Below are positions 16,328-23,371 of a stretch of 64,000 bases of DNA, in pieces. Made by a program: the position numbers and the translations under genes. Position 1 is the first letter of the stretch, and each line of letters starts with the position of its first letter. Location of the stretch: NCBI RefSeq assembly GCF_002835995.1, contig NZ_PJBZ01000039.1, positions 62,001 to 126,000 on the forward strand, read 5' to 3'. The stretch is from Psychromonas sp. Urea-02u-13 (GTDB lineage Bacteria > Pseudomonadota > Gammaproteobacteria > Enterobacterales > Psychromonadaceae). The notes under the pieces were generated by a model. It was given only the letters and a program-made list of their open reading frames with translations. It was not told the DNA's origin and ran no database searches.

Positions 16328-17251
16328 TTATTGATAGACCACATCGTTGTTAATATAAATCACTTCAACACGACGGTTTTTAATGCGCCCCGCACGGGAT
16401 TTATTAGAAGCAATCGGATTATCTTCACCTTTCCAACCGGTATTGATAGCTTCTTCATGCACCCCTTGGCTAATAAAATAATCTCGAACGGCCAGCGCGC
16501 GTTTTTTAGAAAGTTTTAAATTGTAAGCTGCTGGGCCACTGTTATCGGTATAAGCGACGATATCCACACTGATTGCTTCTTGACTCATACGCATTTTTTT
16601 CGCTAATTTAGCTAATGCACTGGGATCGCGAATTTCTGCACTATCAAATTTAAACAGTGTGCTGCTATTGATGGTGATAGGCACAATGACCGATGCAGGT
16701 GGTGCTACTACTTTATCGGATTTTTGTGTGACGCCAAATTTGTAATTTAAACCGACGCTAAACTCATATAAATCATCTTCCACATTAGGCACATCACCAA
16801 TCAGACGGTAACCGGTGTCTAATTCCCATTTGCTCGAAATTTGGTATTTTAAACCAATACCGCCACTGAGATTTAAATCGTTATCCATAAAACTATTACC
16901 AATTTTTGCGTAAACAGCTGCTCTGTCTGAAAGGTAATAACGGCCTACTAAATACGTTGAAAAAACCATTAAGTTGCCACTGTCAGGGCCTCGTTGTAAT
17001 TTTCCTAGGTAATTTACATCTGATTCTACGGCGAAAAAATGATTAATATTGTAACCTAGTAGTACACCCATGCTTGCCGTTGATGGGTCTTTATCGGGCT
17101 GATTATTATCATCAGAAGCTTTGTTCTCTATATCAATGAGTGTTGCCCCTAATTTTCCGCCCAGATAAAAGCCGTGATCGTTATATAACGACTCTGCGCT
17201 GGTAAAACCTGAATAGAGTAATAACAGGGTTAATAGATATAAACGCTTCAT
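16328..17251 (-). CDS. OmpA-family outer-membrane protein, last gene of the fimbrial operon
   Basis: 307 residues. A signal peptide ending SAE is followed by an eight-strand OmpA-like barrel (GFYLGGKLGATLIDI, GVLLGYNINHFFAVE, GLNYKFGV) and a proline linker. The OmpA C-terminal peptidoglycan-binding domain comes last, from about residue 195 (TLFKFDSAEI, VDIVAYTDNSG, YNLKLSKKRALAVRDYF, KNRRVEVIY). The start overlaps the stop of the tip-protein gene by four bases, so it is translationally coupled to the fimbrial operon. It may anchor or stabilise the fimbrial export machinery at the cell wall. OmpA genes are not standard in CS1-type operons. Confidence 0.9.
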   Translation of the reverse strand: MKRLYLLTLLLLYSGFTSAESLYNDHGFYLGGKLGATLIDIENKASDDNNQPDKDPSTASMGVLLGYNINHFFAVESDVNYLGKLQRGPDSGNLMVFSTYLVGRYYLSDRAAVYAKIGNSFMDNDLNLSGGIGLKYQISSKWELDTGYRLIGDVPNVEDDLYEFSVGLNYKFGVTQKSDKVVAPPASVIVPITINSSTLFKFDSAEIRDPSALAKLAKKMRMSQEAISVDIVAYTDNSGPAAYNLKLSKKRALAVRDYFISQGVHEEAINTGWKGEDNPIASNKSRAGRIKNRRVEVIYINNDVVYQ

Positions 17252-18282
17252 AGGGTCACCTCAAACATCACCGTGAAATGGTCGGCATAACTGCTTTCTT
17301 CAACATCTTTGACTGAGATATTGTCGTAATTGACACCGAGGGTAAACGGGATAAGTGTTGAATCCGGTGAAGTGATTTCGGCTTTTCCATCATCCACCAG
17401 TTTACCCTTACTCACTAATTGACTACCTGAGCTACAGCCTTTGCAAGTGATGCTATACGGGATAGAGGTTGATCCACTGTTCACTGGTTTTAAGGTGTAA
17501 TCATTGGTCTTTTTATTGATTAAGCGAAAGGTCAGGCCATTTTCAAAATAACCTAATGCCGATACTTTAAAACCCGTTTGTCCACTCACTGTATGTGCCT
17601 TGGTATCGTATTTAGGCACGATATGACCTGTGCCTAATACGTTAATGCGTTTGATAACACTGGGGTTATATTCAATTTGCACGGAAAATGTAATGGGAAT
17701 ATTACGGTAGGTTTTCACCGTTTGTGACGCATCCACAAAGAAGCCATAACTTGCAATTGCACTCACAGTGCCAGAATAAACACCTTTGCTTTTGCCTTTA
17801 AGCTGGGCAATTAACACGGCTTTATCCAATTTAATAATGGGCTGTAAGGCAGTAAAAGGTGTTTCGGGTTGTTGGTAATTAAGACGACTATCTGCAATAC
17901 AATAACCATGACCCGCCGTGCGTTTAACTGTCGCAATGGAAGATAATTTTGTTTCATTACAGCTTGGATAAATATCTGAATACCAGCTGCTTTCCCATAT
18001 TGGGTTAGTCTGATAATTCACGCCACTTAAGGTCAGTGGCACAGAAACATGTTCATTACCGCTACTGAGCTCAATATAAAGATCTGTCATTGAGGTAAAA
18101 GTCCCCGGAACCCAAGCTGTTGTTTTAGGTAGATTACCCGGTTTGAACCAATAATTCGGTGTGAGGTATTGACCATCACTGCTGGCATTAAACCAATCTA
18201 GTTTTTCGCCGGTCAGCTTGCCGTTAATAGTAAATGCATGTGCATTAAGGCTTAATAAACATAGCAGTAATAGGTAGCGCAT
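17248..18282 (-). CDS. Putative fimbrial tip/adhesin subunit, CooD/CfaE-like position
   Basis: 344 residues with a clear signal peptide (MRYLLLLCLLSLNAHA). The mature part is beta-rich with paired cysteines (PSCNETK..GHGYCIAD; ITCKGCSSGSQ) and ends in a strand-like FTVMFEVTL, as donor-strand pilins do. Length and position right after the chaperone match the tip adhesin of CS1/CFA-I-type fimbriae (usher, chaperone, tip gene sets). Sequence identity to known adhesins is not obvious by eye, so the role rests mostly on operon context. Two bases separate it from the chaperone stop. Confidence 0.65.
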   Translation of the reverse strand: MRYLLLLCLLSLNAHAFTINGKLTGEKLDWFNASSDGQYLTPNYWFKPGNLPKTTAWVPGTFTSMTDLYIELSSGNEHVSVPLTLSGVNYQTNPIWESSWYSDIYPSCNETKLSSIATVKRTAGHGYCIADSRLNYQQPETPFTALQPIIKLDKAVLIAQLKGKSKGVYSGTVSAIASYGFFVDASQTVKTYRNIPITFSVQIEYNPSVIKRINVLGTGHIVPKYDTKAHTVSGQTGFKVSALGYFENGLTFRLINKKTNDYTLKPVNSGSTSIPYSITCKGCSSGSQLVSKGKLVDDGKAEITSPDSTLIPFTLGVNYDNISVKDVEESSYADHFTVMFEVTL

Positions 18283-18283
18283 A

Positions 18284-19012
18284 TTATTCCCCTTGCGTTA
18301 GTGTGATCTCTTCTTTGAATGTTTCATCGTGGTTAAGCATGATCACATCAAGGTTGTCACGTTGTAGTTCTTTAGGCAGGTGTAAAATGCGTGTTCTACC
18401 CGCGAGTAAGGTGAACGTGGTTTTACACAAGGCTGGTTTTTTATTACTCTCTTCTTGAACATTATTTTTACACTGATCAATGAGTAATGTGAGCATGGTA
18501 TTACCACTGTTTTTAGCGGTGATATTTTTGCCGTCATAACTTGCTTGATACTCAACCTTGCTCTCTTTAGCTGGAATAATGTAGTAGGGCGCAAAACCAA
18601 ATAACATGCTGATGTTTGATTGCTCTTCGCCTTCATTGCTATAAGAAACCGGTTGAATATGGATTTGAAACACTTGGTCCACCGTTCTGTCACATTTGTT
18701 GCCACAGATACTTTCAATTTGAATGTCTTTCACCATGTTTGGCTCAATCACTAATTTTGAAGGTTTAGTGGCTATCTGCCAGCGATCTAAATTTTTTCGT
18801 GTGTACGGTGTTTTAATAATTTGGTTATTTTTAATTTCTACTTTAGACACCGAGGTCTTTAAGAAATAAGTAATATTATCGGTATTATCAAGGGTTAAAA
18901 TACCCGCTTGATCGTCCGCATTCGCAAGCATTAAGCTACTAATCGCCATTGCTGATACCGGTGTTATGTTGATGATTAAGCACATCATTAAAAGCTGTTT
19001 CATTATTTTCAT
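18284..19012 (-). CDS. Periplasmic fimbrial chaperone, alternate (CS1-type) chaperone-usher family
   Basis: 242 residues with an N-terminal signal sequence and two beta domains. TPYTRKNLDRWQIATKPSKLVIEPNMVKDIQI resembles the G1-strand and linker region of pilus chaperones, and FGFAPYYIIPA matches the start of the second domain in CooB/CfaA-like proteins. It would cap fimbrial subunits and deliver them to the usher encoded three bases upstream. The cysteine pair ICGNKCD and the further DQCKNN/ALCKTTF cysteines suggest disulfides. Family assignment leans on size and operon order as well as sequence. Confidence 0.75.
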   Translation of the reverse strand: MKIMKQLLMMCLIINITPVSAMAISSLMLANADDQAGILTLDNTDNITYFLKTSVSKVEIKNNQIIKTPYTRKNLDRWQIATKPSKLVIEPNMVKDIQIESICGNKCDRTVDQVFQIHIQPVSYSNEGEEQSNISMLFGFAPYYIIPAKESKVEYQASYDGKNITAKNSGNTMLTLLIDQCKNNVQEESNKKPALCKTTFTLLAGRTRILHLPKELQRDNLDVIMLNHDETFKEEITLTQGE

Positions 19013-19015
19013 TAT

Positions 19016-21841
19016 TTAATCCCAATTCTGTGTAAAGTTGTTTTTCTCGATAGTGCTTAAGGCGTACAGGCTTAATTCATTTAATAATGTTTGCTGTTGT
19101 GCCGTTAGCATTTCTGTATTGCTGACATACAGGTATTGGCGGTTACCCACTTCACGAGACAGTGTTTCAATACCTGCGGCTGTTAATTTTTTAACGGTTT
19201 GTGGATAATCCGCATCACCATCCGTGTTTTCATCGGCTGCGTTATCAAAGGAGCCTAAAAAGTAATATTTTTTACCATTGAGCTGTATCGCTGGGTTATC
19301 GTTATTAGCCAATGACCAAGCGCCTCCTTGTTGTAATCCTGGTAGGCAATAGTTATTACCCAAGTTACTAATGGTGCTTGAATTTCTGTCTAAGCTGGGT
19401 GTGACACAAATTTGTTGTTGTGAATACAATCCATAATCACTGCCTGCAATCACTGAGACTTTAAAAACACCTTGCTCAATTTTCTCGATATCGACACAAC
19501 CTTCACCTGCACATTTAACTTCTGAGATTGCGTTGTTATTAAGATCATCAAAGGAGCTAATGAAGGTTTTAATTTTCACTAAGTCCATGTCTAAACTAAT
19601 CACTGTGCCGGGTAGGGCATAACCACTGGTTTGGTGTTCATCATCACTGATGTAGTTAGAAGACTCAGTATCTAAAAATACGTTAAAATCTTGGTATTTA
19701 TCAATCGCGATCACCGTGTCTTCTTGGTTAATGTTTTCGTTATAACCCAGCTCTTGCTCGTGATAAACAGATAACAAACCACGATGACTATCGTCTTCTT
19801 GCTGGTTGTTGGCATCAACGACCACGTAGGCATCACTTTTCTGTGCGGTGATATAAACCTTGCCCGTATTAGAGATAACTTGTGTTGTGGATAAGTTCGC
19901 ATTGAGCGATTTAGTGCCATCAGAGCTTAAATAAGCATAACTGTCGGCCGTGAATGCACGGTGCTGGTAGTTTGCTGAGCTACTGATATCGGTACTGGCA
20001 TAACGTTCTGCATCGCTACCGGTATAAGTCACGCCCACTTCAGTATTCACCGATAAGTTATCAGTTACTTGCTGGCTATTAGTCAGGCTATTACGGAACT
20101 CTTCTACCCCTTGGTGACCTAAACTCATTGATGAGTTAGCGCTCCAATCTGTTGATAAAGGCACAGACCAAAGAATTCCTGCGTACCAATCGTTTTTGCT
20201 CCAGCGGTATTCTTCATTTTGGTAAGTCGCTGAAAAGTTTAATGTTGAGTTGGCGATAAAAGCATGAGAATAACCAGCGCTCACCGACCAGTAATCGCTT
20301 TGGTCGACGTATTGATGTTGGCTATTGGCGAGATCAATGTTGTTATTAACTAATAACAGGTAACCTTGACCGCTATAAATATTGGCAGATACATTGACGC
20401 TTAAACGGCGGTAACCAATATTGGATAACATGTAATTATCTAAGCTGTATTCTGAGTCTGCAGAGCGGTATTGCTCGTAACCCACACCAACGTTATAAAT
20501 ATTGGTGTCGGCTGATAAAAACTGGCTGCCGTTATCAAAAAGAGCGTATTTCACATCGCTGCTTATCTGCGTAGCAAAGGATTTTTTAATGCCTATTTCT
20601 GCCATGGTATTATCGACATTAGACAATAAACGCGCGCCTATTAAGGCACTGTCGAATAACTGGTACGTGCCTTTTGCTTCGGCAAAACTATTGTTGTCTA
20701 ACCACAGGTCATAACGTGGTTTGTTGATGTCGAATGATGCGCTTGAATCATTGTTTCTTTTATTCTCTTTTTCGTAACGATCATTTAATAAACCCGCTGC
20801 AAAACTAAAGTCATACTCACCTTGGTTGAGTGAAAAGGCATTGTTATTAAATATTTGCTGTCTTTCTGTTAATAACTCACGGCCACCTGAGATAACAACA
20901 ATAGTGGCCATGTAGGAGCCATAAGGTAGTTCACGAAAAGAGAGGCTTTGTTGGCCTGAATCGACATTTTTGCTGTAAATAAGATTACCTTCACGGTAAA
21001 CCTCGATACGACCTTGATTGGGTAATAAGTAATACAAGCTACGGCTATTTTGTTTGCCGCCGCTGATTAAGTTGTTAGAGGAAGCGTAACTCACCACTTC
21101 TTGTGAATAGCTACCCGTTAAGTCTAAAAAAGAGGTGCTGTTTTGCTCATAACCGTATTTGAAATGACCCACTTGAAGGCGACGGTTTTGAAATTCATAA
21201 TCGTAAGATAACTGTTCAACGTCTAAATCATTAGAGGCGCTATCAAGGTAAAGGCTGCTTCTCATATTGCCGTATTTAAGGCCTAATAAACTTTTATCAC
21301 GCAGAATAAGTGATGAGCCACTGTCGCTAAAGTAGTGATAATTAAAGTCCATATTGTTAATAAAACCGTATAGGTTGTTATCTGAATCATGGAAAACATG
21401 GCTCGTTTTGTTTTTGTCTAATAGCTTATTATTCGCAAAAAAAGTGATGTGTTTGAGTTCATAATCAAATGAAAACGCAAAGGTTTCCGGGATCATGCTG
21501 CACTCTGCGACTTTACCGTGGCAGGCGCTGTCATTGGTCATATTGTTTTGCATGGCATTAATAATGGCGCTGACTTGCTGTTTTTTAATATTATTTTGTA
21601 GCAGGTAATTTTCTACTTTATTAATGCTGGTGGCATTTAAAGTGGCTGATGTTGGCGTTGACATCACGCTGATAGTTAACATCTCTGGCGCACTGGCCAT
21701 TTCAAAAGTGAACTGTTCTTGGCTGCCTTCGTATAACGAAGCAAATTCATCGGGAATAATAATGCCTTCACTTTGTATAGAGGCAATGCTTAGGCTGATG
21801 TTGAAAAGTAATGAAGCGATGATTAGACATTTAATTTTCAT
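19016..21841 (-). CDS. Outer-membrane usher, CS1/TcfC-type, with SPOR-like C-terminal extension
   Basis: 941 residues. Signal peptide, N-terminal periplasmic part, then a long beta-barrel rich in alternating aromatic strands. YYLLPNQGRIEVYREGNLIYS and LSFRELPYGSYMATIVV form the plug/E-set-like region seen in CooC/TcfC ushers. A C-terminal plug-like domain holds cysteine pairs (VKCAGEGCVDI, QQICVTP..YCLPG). The last about 85 residues (YYFLGSFDNAADEN.., LTAAGIETLSREV, RQYLYVS, QQTLLNELSLYAL) follow the beta-alpha-beta-beta-alpha pattern of a SPOR domain, which binds denuded peptidoglycan. Its start overlaps the preceding subunit gene by four bases. It exports and assembles the fimbria. Confidence 0.85.
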   Translation of the reverse strand: MKIKCLIIASLLFNISLSIASIQSEGIIIPDEFASLYEGSQEQFTFEMASAPEMLTISVMSTPTSATLNATSINKVENYLLQNNIKKQQVSAIINAMQNNMTNDSACHGKVAECSMIPETFAFSFDYELKHITFFANNKLLDKNKTSHVFHDSDNNLYGFINNMDFNYHYFSDSGSSLILRDKSLLGLKYGNMRSSLYLDSASNDLDVEQLSYDYEFQNRRLQVGHFKYGYEQNSTSFLDLTGSYSQEVVSYASSNNLISGGKQNSRSLYYLLPNQGRIEVYREGNLIYSKNVDSGQQSLSFRELPYGSYMATIVVISGGRELLTERQQIFNNNAFSLNQGEYDFSFAAGLLNDRYEKENKRNNDSSASFDINKPRYDLWLDNNSFAEAKGTYQLFDSALIGARLLSNVDNTMAEIGIKKSFATQISSDVKYALFDNGSQFLSADTNIYNVGVGYEQYRSADSEYSLDNYMLSNIGYRRLSVNVSANIYSGQGYLLLVNNNIDLANSQHQYVDQSDYWSVSAGYSHAFIANSTLNFSATYQNEEYRWSKNDWYAGILWSVPLSTDWSANSSMSLGHQGVEEFRNSLTNSQQVTDNLSVNTEVGVTYTGSDAERYASTDISSSANYQHRAFTADSYAYLSSDGTKSLNANLSTTQVISNTGKVYITAQKSDAYVVVDANNQQEDDSHRGLLSVYHEQELGYNENINQEDTVIAIDKYQDFNVFLDTESSNYISDDEHQTSGYALPGTVISLDMDLVKIKTFISSFDDLNNNAISEVKCAGEGCVDIEKIEQGVFKVSVIAGSDYGLYSQQQICVTPSLDRNSSTISNLGNNYCLPGLQQGGAWSLANNDNPAIQLNGKKYYFLGSFDNAADENTDGDADYPQTVKKLTAAGIETLSREVGNRQYLYVSNTEMLTAQQQTLLNELSLYALSTIEKNNFTQNWD

Positions 21842-22386
21842 ATCTCTAACTCCACACTCATTTGGATAGACCCACTACAGTTATCGTCACCGTAGTTAAG
21901 CGGGTCGAAAGAAAGGTCAACGTCTAAACTGCGCGTTTTCCCCTGCATATCTAATTCATCTAAGTCTTCGTTAATGAAGGTATCGCCCATTAGCATCTGT
22001 TTTCCGTCTACCCAGACAGTAGAGAAGTCTTTAGTAGCGGTTTCTGCGCCAGTGCTGTCGTAACACTGCGATTGGTTTTCAACGAGTGTCAAAGCAAAGC
22101 TATCCACAGGATCAGATTCGCTGATGGAGGTTGCTAGTTGTAATTGATCTGAAATAGTCTTGAATTGGTAATTTGCTGCATCGAATTCGAGCTCCCAGTT
22201 TTGTTTCACAAATTCAAACTTAATGATATTGCGGTCAAAAAACTGGGCTAACTCGATGTTGGTATCAACACGAAATTGTTGCTGTAATGATGAAGCGTCT
22301 GCAAGCGCATGCACATTGGTACTCACTAAAAGTAAGCGAGTAAAGATGAGCAAAGGATGCAAAAAAAGGGCTTGAGAACGCTTCAT
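21838..22386 (-). CDS. Putative fimbrial subunit (second pilin or initiator)
   Basis: 182 residues from ATG 22386, preceded by AGAGGTG; an upstream in-frame start at 22452 would run back into the previous gene and lacks a ribosome site. A signal peptide (LIFTRLLLVSTNVHA) is followed by a beta-rich acidic domain with two cysteines (QSQCYDS and DDNCSGS) and an amphipathic final strand, SIQMSVELEI, as in donor-strand-exchange subunits. It lies 13 bases after the first pilin-like gene and overlaps the usher start. I do not recognise a named family; function comes from position. Confidence 0.65.
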   Translation of the reverse strand: MKRSQALFLHPLLIFTRLLLVSTNVHALADASSLQQQFRVDTNIELAQFFDRNIIKFEFVKQNWELEFDAANYQFKTISDQLQLATSISESDPVDSFALTLVENQSQCYDSTGAETATKDFSTVWVDGKQMLMGDTFINEDLDELDMQGKTRSLDVDLSFDPLNYGDDNCSGSIQMSVELEI

Positions 22387-22399
22387 ATTCACCTCTAAA

Positions 22400-22972
22400 T
22401 TAGATCGCTTTAGATGAGTTGATAACAGAGTGAACTTCGATGTTTTGACCAACCGCTAAAGGCGCATCTGCAACTGTTTCGTTTTCTGTGGTGAAAGTCA
22501 CTGTGCCTGCTGTTGCTTCAATAGGTACTGCTTGTGTCATTGCCACGCCGTCCATATTGACAACAGTGCCTAGCGCTGATGTGTCAGTGGTACCAATCAC
22601 AGTATCTAACATGCTCATTGTCCAAGAAGCATCACTGATTAGGTCACCAACAGCATCTGCAGACTCGCCTGTAACAAAGGCACTACCTTCTGCACATTTA
22701 CCAACAGTAACGCCATCATCACAAGCGCGGTAATGTAGTTCTAAGGAAATTTTATCTGAAGTGAATTGACCTGATGTATCTGTTACTACTAAGCCTGCAG
22801 AGTCTGCGTAAGGTAATGCGCCACCTGGGCCTGTAATAATCACTGACTCACCCGGTGCGACTGATGGCACAATGCCTTTCCAATGTAATGTTGTTGTTGC
22901 ATCAGTTGATGCCGCTAATACAGAAGCAGAGGCTGTTAATAAAATGATTGGTAATAGTAGTTTGTTTTTCAT
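22400..22972 (-). CDS. Pilin-like protein 1, predicted major fimbrial subunit
   Basis: 190 residues. Signal peptide (LLTASASVLAA) and a beta-rich mature part with LHWKGIVPSVAPGESVIITGPGG, one cysteine pair (YRACDDGVTVGKCAE) and a final hydrophobic segment QNIEVHSVINSSKAI. As first gene of the coupled run to the usher, chaperone and tip genes it is the best candidate for the major pilin. Its paralogue at 26373-26948 shares the same signal-peptide plan, the LHWKGI..SVIITGP and PYADSAGLV segments, DASWTMN and the SSKAI end. AAGGTTC precedes the ATG. The family name is unknown to me. Confidence 0.7.
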   Translation of the reverse strand: MKNKLLLPIILLTASASVLAASTDATTTLHWKGIVPSVAPGESVIITGPGGALPYADSAGLVVTDTSGQFTSDKISLELHYRACDDGVTVGKCAEGSAFVTGESADAVGDLISDASWTMSMLDTVIGTTDTSALGTVVNMDGVAMTQAVPIEATAGTVTFTTENETVADAPLAVGQNIEVHSVINSSKAI

Positions 22973-23210
22973 AGTGAACCTTTATCAGTTAGAGTTAATT
23001 AAGCCGCTTAACCTGCATAAAACTGCGTTAGCTAAGCTTGATAACTATGATAAAGGTGTGATGTTTTGTGAGACAGGTCACGTTTGAAATTCAAAAAATA
23101 GAAATGCCTACCTGTTAACCATTTGTTAATAAGTCTATTGTGCTGGCAGGTAGTGTGTATCTAGCTTGATGGTAGGTCTTTGATGATGATGAAAAATCCT
23201 TTTAAGTAAT

Positions 23211-23236
23211 AAAAAAACCACAAAATAAATTGTGGG
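23211..23236 (-). terminator. Rho-independent terminator (minus strand) after the lipoprotein gene
   Basis: Read on the minus strand, CCACAA/TTGTGG with a six-base loop is followed by TTTTTTT. It separates the lipoprotein gene from the promoter region of pilin-like gene 1, so the two are distinct transcription units. Confidence 0.75.
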
Positions 23237-23239
23237 TAA

Positions 23240-23362
23240 TACCGATACGCTTAACTATTTAGTCGCCTTAACGTATTAAGGCAGATAACAACTGACTAAT
23301 ACCAAGTAAATTTAATGTGCTTGGTCTTTTTACTTGGTCTAATTTCAATTAAGCGCACGGTA
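23240..23362. repeat. Palindromic element, 123 bp
   Basis: Outer arms TACCGATACGCTTAA (23240-23254) and TTAAGCGCACGGTA (23349-23362) pair imperfectly. Inside are two perfect hairpins: GCCTTAA/TTAAGGC (23265-23282) and ACCAAGTAA/TTACTTGGT (23301-23338). It lies nine bases past the lipoprotein stop. It looks like a small non-coding mobile or REP-type element; no other copy is seen here. The remaining gap to 22972 holds only the pilin promoter region. Confidence 0.65.
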
Positions 23363-23371
23363 TAAAATCGT

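Noticed and set aside
18343-18717. 124-codon alternative minus frame inside the chaperone gene
   Set aside because: Same strand but different frame within a gene whose own frame has a signal peptide and correct operon spacing.
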